DNA of 64,000 bases from Drosophila pseudoobscura (GCF_009870125.1 NC_046683.1:43849869-43913868), one strand, 5' to 3'. Counted from the stretch's first letter, positions 1 to 12,163 are shown. Notes: generated from the sequence alone by a model not told the origin. Made by a program: numbers and translations.

Positions 1-858
1 GTTTTGAGCGAGGTGCGCAATGGAAAGCCCCACGTGCTGAGGAATTTCACAAACACCGGAATGTACGGCATGGTGCCGGCTGAGTATCACTTTAAGAACA
101 CCAAATCCCAGATGTCCGGCTTTGTGATGAAGTTCTGGAAGTGGCATGTCGGGAACAAGGTGCAGAAGCAGTCCCCCTCCCAGACATCTACACCGGCCGC
201 ACATAACAGCAACAACAATGTGCAGAAGAGCAATGGTAATGGTAATGGCAATGGCAATGGCAGCAACAGCAGCAGCAACACCAAGAACATGAACTCCATC
301 AAGGACAAGGAGAAGTCGTCCCACGGCAAGAAGCAGCAGCAACAGCAGCAGCAGCGTCTGAAGCGCAGAGAAGCCGGAGAAGGCCATGAATTCCCCTCGG
401 CCAGCCAGCAGTTCGATGTCTTTGAGCACTTGATCGAAAAGCGGGAGGCCTATGGCGTCCCCTACAAGAACCAGACGAAGGCCAGCTCTGTGAACGGAAG
501 CGGAGGCGGAGGCGGAGGCAGCAGCTACAAAATGCAAATGATCACCGAGACGGTCATTCTCGTCTTGTTCATGGGCGCCGATACACGGATCGAAAACACG
601 TCGCAGAGCAACATTGTGCAGTTCTGCCGCCAGGACCGCAACGAGATGGTGTGCCAGCCGGATATTAACAACCAGGAGCACTCGATGCTGATAGCCGATC
701 TGGACCAGGATGGCTCGCAGGAGCTGGTCACCTACATGTCCAGCTTTGTGCACGCCGAGGAGCAGCCGTTGAGCGAATGGAAATTGGTTACCTACGTGCG
801 CCTGCTGCGTATTCAGTCCGAGCTGCCTGCCTACTACGAGGACGAGAAACACAACTAG
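1..858 (+). CDS. 3' end of an FG-GAP / beta-propeller-like protein (partial)
   Basis: Open in frame from base 1, so this is the C-terminal part of a gene that begins to the left; the stop is TAG at 856-858. The visible 285 residues start with a structured stretch (motif GFVMKFWKWHV), then a long low-complexity linker with Asn/Gly/Ser runs, a poly-Gln run encoded by CAG/CAA and a Gly run. A second structured part follows, with a hydrophobic strand (TETVILVLFMG) and an FG-GAP-like calcium loop (ADLDQDGSQELVTYMSSF). FG-GAP loops belong to integrin-alpha-type beta-propellers. The arrangement reminds me of FAM234/ITFG3-type membrane proteins, and from memory the fly gene here may be CG7739; that name is not established by the sequence. 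The homopolymer linker is a likely site of length polymorphism. Confidence 0.75.
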   Translation, partial: VLSEVRNGKPHVLRNFTNTGMYGMVPAEYHFKNTKSQMSGFVMKFWKWHVGNKVQKQSPSQTSTPAAHNSNNNVQKSNGNGNGNGNGSNSSSNTKNMNSIKDKEKSSHGKKQQQQQQQRLKRREAGEGHEFPSASQQFDVFEHLIEKREAYGVPYKNQTKASSVNGSGGGGGGSSYKMQMITETVILVLFMGADTRIENTSQSNIVQFCRQDRNEMVCQPDINNQEHSMLIADLDQDGSQELVTYMSSFVHAEEQPLSEWKLVTYVRLLRIQSELPAYYEDEKHN

Positions 859-1990
859 GGCGTAGATCGGCAACAGAACGCAACGGAACGGCGGAATGTG
901 CATTTAAGCATCATCCAGCTGGTAGCTGCTGTCGGGCATACATCAAACGTAGACATTAGTAGTTTAATTACTAGTTGCATGCATTACATTACACTGTACA
1001 TTAAATAGAAGAACCTTTTCTAGATACTACCCCCACCCCCCCAATATACTTATAAACTGGTAACAAAACAAAAAAAAAACCGAAACATTTGAACTGTCTA
1101 CTGCCAGTGTTGGTAAGCAGCGCACCCGACCTGATGGATGTTCGCGGCGAATGGCTTAAATCGATTGGCGCCAAATGGGAATTGGAGCAAAATAAAACTG
1201 TAAACTCGGAGATCAAAACTCGAGGATTTTCATTGAAGCGAACTGTGTAGAGTTTTTGTCCTTCTAAGTCAGCTAGGCCTGCTTAGCGGTCGGTGGCTGT
1301 ATGTTTTCTGGTATCTTTATTGACAATCTGTGGATATTAATCTCTACGCTCTTGTCGCTCGAGGCTACCACAATGGGTTAACCCTTGGCATGGATCTGCC
1401 GTACTCTGCTGCGTCTGCTACGCCCTTGGGCCTCCTCCCGTTGGCTCCTCCTTTGTGCTAATACCCCTTTGGCACTAGGATTGCTGACTATACTTCTCAC
1501 TTCTCTGGTTCGTTCGCACTCGCTTTATTTCGTGCACTCTGTCTCACACTCTGCACTTGACTGTCCAGCGCCGTCGTCGTTCGCCCCCTCTTATAGCAGC
1601 AACGGTGTAGCATCGGCGTCTCCGCGCCCACCACTCCTACCAAACCAAACCCATAGAAAACACATTCCAAAACTAGTTATAAAAACAGTAGTCTTTATAA
1701 AGGTAATTAAACCGAAAACATTTGATAGTTTATGTTTCCACAGATCCTGGAAAATTGGATTATCATCTGGATTACTCTTATTGTAGATAAATTTAGGTGA
1801 CATATGTGTTTAAGAGCTTCAGTAATCTTATGCTTTTGTACAGTACATGTTTATATACTTATTTGGAGGTGGATTTCCGATGTTAGAATTTAAAATTGCT
1901 ATCCGAATTAGATCAACTATAGGTGGACTTTAATTGAATAAAGTGAATTATTAACGAATGTATGTAGGCTACCAGAGCATTTTGGTAGCT
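859..1990. other. Intergenic / 3' UTRs of two convergent genes
   Basis: This holds the 3' UTR of the left-hand gene, with a candidate poly(A) signal in the AATAAAA near 1190, and the 3' UTR of the leftward crotonase gene. The rest is AT-rich with no supported gene. The open frame at 1385-1786 has no family resemblance. Confidence 0.6.
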
Positions 1991-4900
1991 TTACAAATGA
2001 CCGTCACCGCTCAGATAACGTTTCAAATTCCCCTGGACACTGGCTGTTGCCCATTGCTCCGCTATGGACTTGAACTCTTCGTCCATTCGCGGCAAGTTTG
2101 CCGAATTGATGGCCGAGTGATTTAGCTTCTTCAGATTGCGATACGACTGCAAATGATGGTAAAGATATTAAAGATCGATTAAGGATCGTTCGATGGCCAG
2201 CAGTTTTTCAAGATTTTTGTCACGTACCTCCGCCGTTGTTGTGGATATTAAGGTGGCCACTGCCAGAGCTTCCTCGCCGACGCTTCGTGGGCGGCAAGTC
2301 TTGTCCACGAAGCCGCTTGGCCCCAACAGATCTGAAGCGCTCAAGCGTTCGCCCAGCAGAAACAAACGCGAGTGCTGCGATCAGAGACAGGATATTACTC
2401 TCTGATATATCTATTAAAAGGAAGGAATTTGAACGTACCACCAGAGCGGAAACCTTTGGATGGTTGTGGAAGAGTGCATAGCCCTCGGGCAGCTGTCCAA
2501 TCTTGGCATAATTGGTCTCGAAGCAGCAATCATCAGCGGCCACCACATAGTCCATGTGCGGCAACTGCATGACGCCCAGATTCTTTAAATTGCCAACAAT
2601 GCCGGCCACCAGAGGCTTTGGGAATGTAGCCAGCGTATGTAGGTATTTTCTGGAGGCACACAAAAAAGCACACTTCATAAGCAAGGGATCATGGTGGAGA
2701 AGTCAAAGAGATTCTACTCACTTGAGGGCCAGCGTTAGCTGACTGGCACTGTTCTTGCGCTTCTCGACAGAGCCCCCGACCAGCTCCTGGCAATCAATGC
2801 CCTGACAGAAGTGCGGACCCTGCACGGTCAGCAGCACTGTGTTGTACTGAGAGTTCTTGGCGACGCTGTTGAGCAGCTCGTTGAGCTTCTGCAGCAGCTG
2901 GCTGGTGTAGGTGTGGCCGGCCTTGCCGCGGTGCACATTGATCACCAGATGCGCTAGCTTGTCCAGCTTGTGCAGGACAACCAGTTCGGTTGTCTTTGCC
3001 TCCTTGGACTGGCCACTGGCGCTGTGCTTCATGTCGTTGGTGAGGGTGTGCGCCTCCTCGCCTCCTGTGGAAGTTCTTTGGTTCGCTTTGTTCTCCGGTT
3101 TCAGGAACTTAAAGGTGGGATCGTTCGCGTCGGCAGCCTCGTCCGAGAGCACGGCTCCGGTCTTGTTGTCCAGCGAGAGGCGATTCACGGACGCATTGCT
3201 CGAGTACGAGCTGTTCGAACGCCGTCGCATAATCATGGACTCTTCATCGACCCGCCCCTTGTACACGTAGTCCCACGAGTCGGAGGCCAGTGGCTTGGTT
3301 ATAGTGGCGGAGGGAGTGGCGTTCTTCGGGGAAACAGCACTGGAGGCACCGGCTGCGGCGCGTTTGCTGGTCTTCGGAACACTGGCATTGGCCGCCTCCT
3401 TCTTGGGCGACGCGGGCTGCGCGGGCTGGACCGGCTGAAAAAAAAAAAACGGGATAGCTTGATAGCTGGAAGAAACACCTTCTGGCGGGTGGTTCCACTA
3501 CTCACCCGTCCAGCTCCAGCTACCGTCATTGTTACCGTCATTGCCCGGTTGCGCATACGCGGCTTGTTGGACGTTTCGCCGGCACTATGCTCCCGCTGCT
3601 CGTGCTCCACTGCCTGGATCATGTTGGCCGCACCCTCATCCCCCATCAGGCGGTCAATCTCGCTCACTTTCTTCTTTTTCTGGGAGCCGCCGTTGGCCAG
3701 GCCTGTGTTTGGAGTTTGGGAGCGACGCTTGGCGGGTGCCCGCACCTCTGGCGTCGCTGCACGCATCAGCCCTGTGTTTGGCGTCCGGGAACGACGCTTG
3801 GCGGGGGCTCTAGCCTCCGGCTTTGGGGCACCCGTAGTTGCTCCTGTTGGGGTCCGCGGCACCCTCTTGACCACAAGCCAAGTCGAATTGCCGGGGCTCG
3901 GTTTCGCAGTCTTTGGGGATGCTGATGTGCCAGCGCCAGCCGCTGTTGATGGCGCCAGTGGCGGAGTCGCCGTTCCCTTGGAGCTGGCATACTGGGCAAA
4001 CGATTTCTGCGTCTCTGGCACATCCGGATCCCATATTATCTTCGGCACACGATTGCGCTTGTTCCCTGCAAAAAATTCAAGCCGTAAAATTGTAATTTCT
4101 TTGAGGAAATCTTCACTGTACTGTACCTGTAGGCGCTTCGCTCGCGACGGGCTCTGTGGGTGTGGCAGGTTTTGCCCGCTTCACGGCTTTCGTGGAGGCA
4201 GCCACAGTTCTGGGGCTTACCGGCTTCAGGATTACCTTGAGCTGATTGTAAATCCGTTGGCAATTGTCTGGCCCAACCTTGACGGCCTTCGGCTGGGGAG
4301 GAGGCAGCTTTTTGGGCACGACTGGAGCCGCGGCGACTGTTGGCACCTCGCTGTCGGAGTCACAGTCGGTCCAGTCGTCGTTCAGTGTGCTCACTATGTC
4401 CTTGGGCTTCACGACACTGGCCACAGGCTCTCTGCGCCGCGATTTGTGTGCCTTTAGATCGGCTATTTGCTCCAGGGCCACGGCTCGTGCCTGCTCCGGC
4501 GAGAGCTTCGGTTTGTAAAGGGGGCACGAGGAGGAGGAAGCTTTGCTGAGCAGTTTGGTGGACAAGGATGTCTTGGAGGTCTTCGCGCCGGTTGTTGCCG
4601 GCACACTGTGTTCTTCATCGTCGACTTCCAAGGTTGGATATTGCCCCTCGCCCACGATGGTTACTTCCACATCAACGTTATCCAATTCGGAAAGGGTCTT
4701 CTCCATGGCAGACTTTTCCTCTTGTGTATCCGTGCCTTTTAGTAGGGCGATTAGGTCCACTTCCTCGAGAGCCTGTTCGCTGGTCTCCCCCTCACGGGCC
4801 TTGTCCTGTCGCTTGTCCGGCAATGTCGTCCCGTCACCAGTTGTCTGTGCGGGCTCGTCCACGCCCCCTGCAACAGGGCTACCATTTTCACCACCACTGC

Positions 4901-5201
4901 TGGCAGAGGCACTCTCGACTGCATTCTCTAGGGCCTGATCGGAGGGGTGTATGTTATGCATTTCGGCTATTTCCAGCTCCAACGAACTCATTTCGTCCAA
5001 GGCAGCATCCTGCTTTTCGAGACCATTTGCTTTGAGCAGGTCTTTACGTTTTTCCGGATCGGAGCCCGCTTTTTTTACCCCCACCTTCGCTGCAGTGTTT
5101 GGTTCAGAATCTTCTTTGACGCGTGCGCCTGGCCCAACATCCTCCTCGCATTGGGAGGGTTCCTTGGCGTCCAATTTGTCGCCTGCCATCTGTGCCATCA
5201 T
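1991..5201 (-). CDS. pst: Crotonase-fold protein, probable pastrel ortholog
   Basis: Six exons join in frame: 5201-4127, 4065-3506, 3434-2722, 2649-2439, 2374-2228, 2146-1991 (953 aa). The start is the first of two adjacent ATGs (MMAQMAGDKL). Residues 1 to about 690 look disordered: acidic at first, then Lys/Pro/Ser-rich with repeated RTPNTG motifs and a basic KKKKVSEIDRL patch. Residues about 690-950 are an enoyl-CoA hydratase/crotonase domain, with LVINVHRGKAG, an oxyanion-loop-like GPHFCQGIDCQELVGG and KIGQLPEGY. The domain is CDYL-like, and the usual GGG and acidic catalytic positions are not evident, so an inactive acyl-CoA fold is likely (inference). Its place in the CG85xx block next to Sec63 supports pst (CG8588), a host factor known for resistance to Drosophila C virus; the symbol rests on synteny and memory. 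It is divergent from the ST7 homolog, with 488 bp between the start codons. Confidence 0.75.
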
Positions 5202-5689
5202 TTTCTATGGCCACTGAACAGACAACAGCTATTTATATATTTAATTGATTGATTCGTGACACTTCGACTGAGTTAAAAAAAAAAAATCTATTCTTTTGCT
5301 AGCGAGCGGCCATTTTTTTAGAGATGTCAGAAAACAATCGATAGAGTGCCAGCGATAGGTGTCACTATTTTTTGGTGTCTTGGTGTTTTGGTGCATGGTC
5401 ACTCTAATCGAAAATCTAAACGCTCTCCCCCCCCTGCACCACTCCGATGAATACTTTATAGAAAAAAAGTCTGCAGGATCCAAGGATAAAGCGAGGATAT
5501 TTGTTTGTAAACGATTTGTTCGGCTCGATAACCACTGCACTTCGGAGGCGGTTTGAAGAGCACGCGAGGCGACGAAAGCGCTGCTAAACGCTCGGTCGTG
5601 GCGGCAACGGCAACGGCAACGTCAGGCAACAACAACAACATCCAATACACAATTTCCAAAAAGTTTGTGGCAGTGCTGTGTGTCTCAGG
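5202..5689. promoter_or_regulatory. Divergent promoter region between the crotonase gene and ST7 homolog
   Basis: The 488-bp interval separates two divergent ATGs. It holds a Motif 1-like core promoter element (TGGTCACTCTA, 5396-5406, + strand), a near-match to YGGTCACACTR, which M1BP binds at TATA-less housekeeping promoters. ATCGATAG (5338-5345) resembles a DRE/DREF half site. No TATA box is evident. A shared housekeeping promoter is inferred. Confidence 0.5.
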
Positions 5690-7399
5690 ATGTGGGACTC
5701 GTCCATGTTTCTCAGCACATTGACGCCAAAGTTCTATGTGGCACTCACGGGCACCTCGAGCCTCATATCGGGCCTGATCCTAATCTTTGAGTGGTGGTAT
5801 TTTCGCAAATACGGAACATCCTTTATTGGTAAGTCGCGTGGCACTCAGCCAGAGTGGCGCTCTGTGATTTGCAATTTGCAATTTTCAACTGATTTATCAA
5901 TTTGCATTGCAGAGCAAGTGTCCATCAATCACATCAGTCCCTGGATCAATGGCAATGATGCCCAATCGGACTCCAGCAATGGCAGCGGCAGCAGCACCAG
6001 CAGTGGCTCCAGTAGCAGCAGCAATGGTGGTGGTGGCGGTGGCGGCGGCGGCGCAGGAGGTGGGGGACCGGGCGCTGGTGGGGGAACCAATTCAACCACC
6101 ACCACGGGCACCCAGATGCCCGAGTGTAAAGTGTGGCGCAATCCCCTGAATCTGTTTCGCGGCGCCGAGTATCAGCGCTTCTTCTGGGCGACCAGCAAGG
6201 AGCCGCTCACCTACTACGACATGAACTTGAGCGCCCAGGACCACCAGACGTTCTTCACATGCGAAGGAGATGCCCGCAAGGAGGAGTACGAGATCATGCA
6301 GACGGCCTGGCGTGAACGGAACCCCATGCAGCGCATCAAATCCGCTCACAATGCCCTGGAAATCAATGCCGAGTGTGCTCCGGCCTACATCCTGCTGGCC
6401 GAGGAGGAGGCCATGACCATCATGGAGGCCGAGAAGATACTGAAGACGGCCCTCAAGGTGGCCGAGATCAACTATCGCAAGTCGCAGGCCACCCAGCATC
6501 AGGGAGCCATCGCAGACGGCATGCATCGCAGGGACACGAACGTTCTCATCTACATCAAGCGACGGCTGGCCATGTGCGCCCGCAAGCTGGGCAAGTTGAA
6601 GGAGGCGGCCAAGATGTTTCGCGACCTCACCAAGGAGATCCCCTCCATCATGAGCGTGCTGAACATCCACGAGAATCTCATCGAAACGCTGCTGGAGATG
6701 CAGGCCTATGCCGATTGCCATGCCATTCTGGCCAAGTACGATGACATCTCGCTGCCAAAATCGGCGACCATTTGCTATACGGCGGCGCTGCTCAAGGCGC
6801 GCGCCGTTGCCGACAAATTCTCGCCGGACATTGCCTCGAAGCGCGGCCTGAGCCCGGCCGAGATGAGCGCCGTGGAGGCCATTCATCGGGCAGTCGAGTT
6901 CAATCCGCACGTGCCCAAGTATTTGCTGGAGACGAAGCCGCTCATTCTGCCGCCCGAGCATATATTGAAGCGCGGCGATTCCGAGGCCCTGGCATATGCG
7001 TTCTTCCATTTGAAGCACTGGAAGCAGGTGGAGGGGGCCCTCAATCTGCTGCACTGCACCTGGGAGGGTACATTTCGCATGCTGCCGTATCCGCTAGAGC
7101 GCGGCCATCTCTTCTATCCATATCCAACGTGCACCGAGTGCGCCGATCGTGAACTGCTGCCGGCCTTCCATGAGGTGTCCGTCTATCCCAAGAAGGAGCT
7201 GCCGTTCTTCATACTCTTCACGGCTGGCCTCTGCTCCTTCACGGCCCTGCTGGCCCTCCTCACGCATCAGTATCCGGAGCCGATGGGCCTTCTGGCACAG
7301 ACAGTACTTACCTGGATCTCGTATCCGTTTCAGTTGCTCAAAGAGCGCGTCGAGGCATTCTGGCCGTGCAACTTGCTGCAGCAGTTGTCGCGTGTCTAA
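5690..7399 (+). CDS. CG3634: ST7 homolog (Suppressor of tumorigenicity 7-like, TPR-containing)
   Basis: Two exons, 5690-5828 and 5913-7399, join in phase 1 to read [13 protein letters not shown]; the protein is 541 aa. Residues about 12-32 are a transmembrane segment ([17 protein letters not shown]) followed by WWYFRKYG, the conserved ST7 start. A Ser/Gly/Asn-rich linker with long Gly runs follows. The conserved body has [21 protein letters not shown] and tetratricopeptide-like helices, including [20 protein letters not shown]. Two hydrophobic C-terminal segments follow ([20 protein letters not shown] and [15 protein letters not shown]). ST7 is a poorly understood multipass membrane protein, named for a human tumour-suppressor candidate and linked to LDL-receptor-related proteins. 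The 84-bp intron is a multiple of three and has no in-frame stop. Poly(A) signal AATAAA lies near 7700. The CG number is from memory. Confidence 0.9.
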   Translation: MWDSSMFLSTLTPKFYVALTGTSSLISGLILIFEWWYFRKYGTSFIGKSRGTQPEWRSVICNLQFSTDLSICIAEQVSINHISPWINGNDAQSDSSNGSGSSTSSGSSSSSNGGGGGGGGGAGGGGPGAGGGTNSTTTTGTQMPECKVWRNPLNLFRGAEYQRFFWATSKEPLTYYDMNLSAQDHQTFFTCEGDARKEEYEIMQTAWRERNPMQRIKSAHNALEINAECAPAYILLAEEEAMTIMEAEKILKTALKVAEINYRKSQATQHQGAIADGMHRRDTNVLIYIKRRLAMCARKLGKLKEAAKMFRDLTKEIPSIMSVLNIHENLIETLLEMQAYADCHAILAKYDDISLPKSATICYTAALLKARAVADKFSPDIASKRGLSPAEMSAVEAIHRAVEFNPHVPKYLLETKPLILPPEHILKRGDSEALAYAFFHLKHWKQVEGALNLLHCTWEGTFRMLPYPLERGHLFYPYPTCTECADRELLPAFHEVSVYPKKELPFFILFTAGLCSFTALLALLTHQYPEPMGLLAQTVLTWISYPFQLLKERVEAFWPCNLLQQLSRV

Positions 7400-8637
7400 G
7401 CTGGATGGATGGGTGGATGGATGGCTATCCCCTGCCAACCCCATCCACTTCACTTCACTTTACTCGACTCCTCTCCCCTTTGGATGACGCGCACACACAC
7501 ACACACACAAAAACAAGGAAACATACAATTACACGCATGCCACACAACCACTAACACACCACACCCACACACACACACACACATTTTCAGCAAGGAACAA
7601 GCTACAAACAAAACATAACTACACGTATACATATATCTATATATATAAATACATATATATATATTTTGGATCTTAATATGTCTGTGTTGTCTTCGTGAAA
7701 TAAAGAAAGCAAAAAAGCTAACTAAATCTGACGCTTTCGGGGCCGGCCTGCTCCTCTCCATAGCAATCTGTGCAGGAGGAGGAGAAGGAGGAGGAGTCGA
7801 TCGATCGATGTTATCCTTAAGTCTTATCCTTATCATTATTTTTATTACTGTAACAAGAACGAGTAGCGAGTAAACTAAATGCAGAAATTATAATTTCATT
7901 TATTTATTCAATTTCAAATCGTTTTGTAATTCTTTTTGCAAATGCTTTTAAGGTCTTAAGGTGCAACCTGCAAGCGAATGCGGCAAAAGCGAGCTACCAA
8001 CGGAAAACAACATACATGTCGTGAGCATGATGCTCGACTTGACTGGCGGCAAAGGCAGATACAGACAGACAGACAGACAGACAGAATAACGCCCAAGTGC
8101 CGCGCACCAAAACGACACACGAATTGCAGTTCTAGCGGCAACAGAGAACAGGAACCAAACAAAATTTGAAACCAATACAACCAAGCCATATGGTTATATG
8201 GGGAATTCCCCTTTATATATGTGTATTTGGCCAGGCATGTTATCGCAGAGGATTCGCATTGTTCAGCAAATAATTGGGTACAATGATAAGGCTTCAGGTA
8301 CTTCAACAACGTGACATTTATAATTGCTACTACTATAGATTCCATGTCTTGCGAAGCCACCAAGCCGATAAGCAATCTCTTATTCTGTGCACACACAGTT
8401 AATAATCTTACGATCCGTCAAATACTTTGGTAAATAGAAGCATTTAATTATTAGTTAACTTTGTAGTACTTTTATACATTGTAAATTGTATCAAAATTCA
8501 TACAGCCATCCGTATTTTGTTGTCAATTTGTGCTCATTTAGAATGTGATTGGGTTAGATTTGTGTATCCCTCCTTCTTGGGGGAGTTGTATTTGTAATAA
8601 AGTAATGATAAAGGGTTTCCATTTGCGACTGATCCGG
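7400..8637. other. Convergent 3' UTRs with CA and TA microsatellites
   Basis: Contains the ST7-homolog 3' UTR with CA runs (7492-7509 and 7566-7583), a TATATA tract (7625-7665) and AATAAA near 7700. The 3' UTR of the leftward gene ending at 8638 follows. A CAGACAGA run lies at 8060-8085. No other gene is supported. Confidence 0.6.
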
Positions 8638-11063
8638 TTACAATTGGCAGACGCTGTAGTAGCCCTCGCAGACGTCACACTTCTTGAGGAGCTCGGAGTA
8701 CGAGTTGGGATTCAGCGCCATGAAGTAGGCTCTGACGCCTTGCAAAATATCCATGGTGTGTTCAACGATCAAATCGTAGGAATCCTTGCCGTAGTTATCG
8801 AGAACGTACACAAGGATCCTGTACATCACCGATTCGGTGGCAATGAAGAACTTCAGCACCGACTTTAGCTCCTCCAGCATAGTGTCCATGAAGGTTCTCG
8901 TCAGGTTCATTATGAAATTGAAGACTTTCGGCTCCAGGTTCTGGGCCATGCTGCTGATCATGTCCTCGATACTCCCAGCGTTGACAATGTGTTCGAATAG
9001 CACCTCTCCGTAATCCTTTAGGACGAACAGCACACCCCCAACCATAACAGAGCTTAGCTGGAGCGCGAACGCGCCCACGGAATAGTTGGTGGGCTCCGGT
9101 CCGTCGAGGGCAGTCGGATTTGGACCCAAAATGCGGGAACCACCAATCGTTCTGATACTGCGCGCAGTCTCGTGGCTGGCGGGAATCGGCTGCTTCACCT
9201 GACCCAGTACATCGGGACCCTGTTGGTGCTGCACACTGGAACGAAGCTCTGCCGCGCTGGTGGTCACCTGGTCGTTCAGCACGAAACCCTTGCCATCCGG
9301 TGCAAAGGCAACCCGCACGCCCTCCTTGTTCAACTGCTTGTTGATCTTGTAAAGATCGTTGAACTGCTGCTTTGAGGGCACCTCGTTGACGCCGCGTATA
9401 ATGTCCAGCTTCCCCTTTGTGTTGCCACGGATTCGGATGGTCTCCTTGGACGCCTTATCAAAGGCACGCCTGCAAGCAAAACCGAAAGCCGTGTAATAAA
9501 GGTAATATATTGCTATGGATATATATGACATATATAGATTACCGCTGGCGATTGCTCAGAGCCTCGCGAAAGTTGCTTATCTTGCTGTTCGCCGTATCAT
9601 TGATAATAGTCGATGCCAGACGGAAGTTATATACGCTGTGCGTAAACAGCACCAGGGAGGCCGAAAGCTGCAGCACATCCATGGCCGTGACATCATCGCC
9701 ATCTTGGGATTTCTGCAGGAAACAAATTAGAGAAAGTCGAAAGGCAGCTGTAGATATGGGCTATACGCTTACCAGTATCAAGTCGAGCACCCCATTGGCT
9801 ACGCCAGTGCCCGATATGACGATGGAGGAGATGTTCATCCCATTGACAGTCATCTGAGTGATCTGTAAATGGAATGCAAAGAATGCAAACGTTTCCATTG
9901 TTAAATTGAATGGAGACGCTTACCGCTCCCACCTCCTGGCCGGCGGCAGTGGCCGCCGACATTACACTGGTAGCTCCAGCAGCGCCCAGCCCCACGGCTC
10001 CAGCGATTACGCCCAACCAGTGGCCACGCGCCTCACGGTCCGTCACGCTGATCGACTGCTCGTGCTGGCTGCGATCCACCAGCTTGACACTGGAACGTGC
10101 AGTGGCATAGCCGGCAGTCGCAAGGCCGACGGCCCCGGCAGCCGCCATCAGGGGAGCGGACACCGGCAGCGTGAGGAGAGCGGCCACTGGTACGCATGCA
10201 GCTGCAAAGCCGCCGATCGCACTGCCAGTGTCCAGATATCCGAGCACTTTTCGGTTGGTGGTGCCAGCCGGGGTCGTGTACTTGTCCAACCTGACTTGTC
10301 CGTTGACCATCTTGTAAATGCCACGTTCGGGGGCAACCATCACACCGGCGGGCAGCTCGTTGGTGGCCACATACGAGGTCCAGTTCTGGTAGACGCGTCC
10401 GTTCTCGTCTACGAACACCATGCAGCAGTTGGAGCTGTCGCTACTTGTACCACTGCTTCCGGCTGGCCAAAAGGAAAAGAAAAGACATAAGTACAAATTC
10501 TTCCGAAAACCGGGACGCAACTTACTGACACAACGACGCGCGCGGAAAACCGGGTGACAAGAAAAGGACTGGCAGTCCTCCGCACGATTCACGTCCTGCT
10601 CGTCGGCGACAACCATTACGTATATTATGGATGTGAGCGACTGGTGATTTGTATATTTTCCTGGAAATAAAGAAGCTACGTGACTCATGGAAGAACCAGT
10701 TTAGTGAGTGAGCTCTTACGCTGCTCCCAGACGGAATTGAAGATGGTATTTCTAACTTTTTCATTGGCGGCGATTAGCTTCCTGCGTGCGATCTGTTCAG
10801 AACTTTCCTCTGAATCATCACTCGGTGGCTCTGGATCGCGTATTAGCTCCTTGAGCTTCTTCTCTAAGACTTTTTTTTGCTCTTGGGACAAGCTGTGGAT
10901 GATTTAATTAGCATGTTCGCAAACGATGTGCAGCAATAAAACTGCGCAATACTCACAGATCCCAAATGATCTCATCGGCATAGCCGAGAGACTCGGCAAA
11001 GTTTTGCTGAACCTCGCGTGCTGTGCGGGGAGCTGCTCTAGCGTTGTTGTTCACTTCCTCCAT
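8638..11063 (-). CDS. Uncharacterised insect protein, 681 aa (DUF4781-like)
   Basis: Seven exons join in frame: 11063-10957, 10892-10720, 10660-10526, 10462-9924, 9862-9773, 9712-9543, 9469-8638. The N-terminus is charged (SQEQKKVLEKKLKELIRDPE), and a Cys-containing segment follows. A conserved-looking block begins VFVDENGRVYQNWTSYVA. The centre is rich in Ala/Gly hydrophobic stretches (GGFAAACVPVAALLTLPVSA; LGVIAGAVGLGAAG), which could be membrane-associated or amphipathic helices. The C-terminal third is helical and ends CDVCEGYYSVCQL. No signal peptide and no catalytic motif are visible. The YQNW block and Gly/Ala helices recall the insect-restricted DUF4781 family, but I cannot confirm this. 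It is divergent from Sec63 and shares an 879-bp upstream interval with it. Function unknown. Confidence 0.8.
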
Positions 11064-11942
11064 TACTTGTGTTCTCTTCGATTCCTCTGAATGCAAAATG
11101 TGGCCTGCCAAAGCGGGAATGTACAAATTTATACCTGATCAATTCACCAATACGAACGACCACCGGCAAACATCGTTGCAGTGATCGATAGTTTTCAGAG
11201 TTGCATCTGCGCCGGCTGCACTTATCGATGCTTAGTTCGAATTTTGTTAATAAAACTTTTTAGCTCGTGACCGATCAAAATACTAGGCATGTGGAAAATA
11301 TTCGATTTTCATAGAATTATGCAAGGGTTAGGTGTGGACAAAGAATACGTTGCGCTGCTGCACGAACGTATTTATAAAAATATTATAAAATCTATTTCAT
11401 AAAAATAGCACGTAGCGGGCGCTTAAAAATAATATCCGTTGCAGCATCTGAAGCTGAGCGCCTTCAAGATGAAAATGTTCCTTCAAGAGCAACAAATGTA
11501 ATCGGTATCGAAAGATAGGCTAACAAAACGAACGAACCGCCCGGTCGAATCGAACTAGTTCGGCCCTGAGCTAAACAACCCTACGTGTCAGTCTCATGCG
11601 TCGGTGTAAATACATAGCTTTTTTAAGTTTTCGGTGTAGAAATCGTGCATTTTTTGCTACAGAACAGCCTATGCTGTTTACCGTTCGCTAACATTAAGTT
11701 TAATTAATAATTCAACGGAAAGCCTCTGGCCAGGGACTGACTGCCAGCGTGCCAACCCATCAGCTGGAGCTGCAGTCCCCGCCACCGCCTGCCGCCGCCA
11801 CAGCGAAGAAAAGTGGAAAAAGACTACACACCAGACTCCAGACTCCAGATTCCAGACTGGCAGCAAATTGAAGAAAGGCTGCGCGCAGATAATCTTTGTA
11901 TATAGCCAGACCTACCTACACATATAGGCGGTAACAGCATTG
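11064..11942. promoter_or_regulatory. Divergent promoter region with DRE-like sites (uncharacterised gene / Sec63)
   Basis: This holds two DRE-like elements, TGATCGATAG (11182-11191) and TTATCGATG (11222-11230), both containing ATCGAT, the core of the DREF site TATCGATA. No TATA box is evident. The Sec63 5' UTR probably occupies the right end. Shared DREF control of the two divergent genes is inferred. Confidence 0.5.
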
Positions 11943-12124
11943 ATGGCGGGTCAAAAGTTCCAATATGACGAGAGCGGCGGAACATTCTACTACTTTGTGC
12001 TATCGTTCTTGGCCCTAATATTGATACCAACGACGATTTACTATTGGCCACGTAAAAAGAAAGAAGGTTAGTGCTGCCTTCTGCTGATTATAATCGCTCT
12101 CCACCTGCAGCGCGAATTTTAGTG

Positions 12125-12163
<39 letters not shown>

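Noticed and set aside
1385-1786. 133-residue frame after the FG-GAP gene
   Set aside because: Lies in 3' flanking DNA; Leu/Ser/Pro-rich with no domain and stops being plausible after position 1700 where AT content rises.
2970-4457. 495-residue open frame on the + strand
   Set aside because: Antisense to exons of the crotonase gene and it runs through that gene's introns; composition is that of a GC-rich antisense shadow.
6092-7054. 320-residue His/Leu/Gly-rich frame antisense to the ST7 homolog
   Set aside because: Typical antisense shadow of a GC-rich exon.
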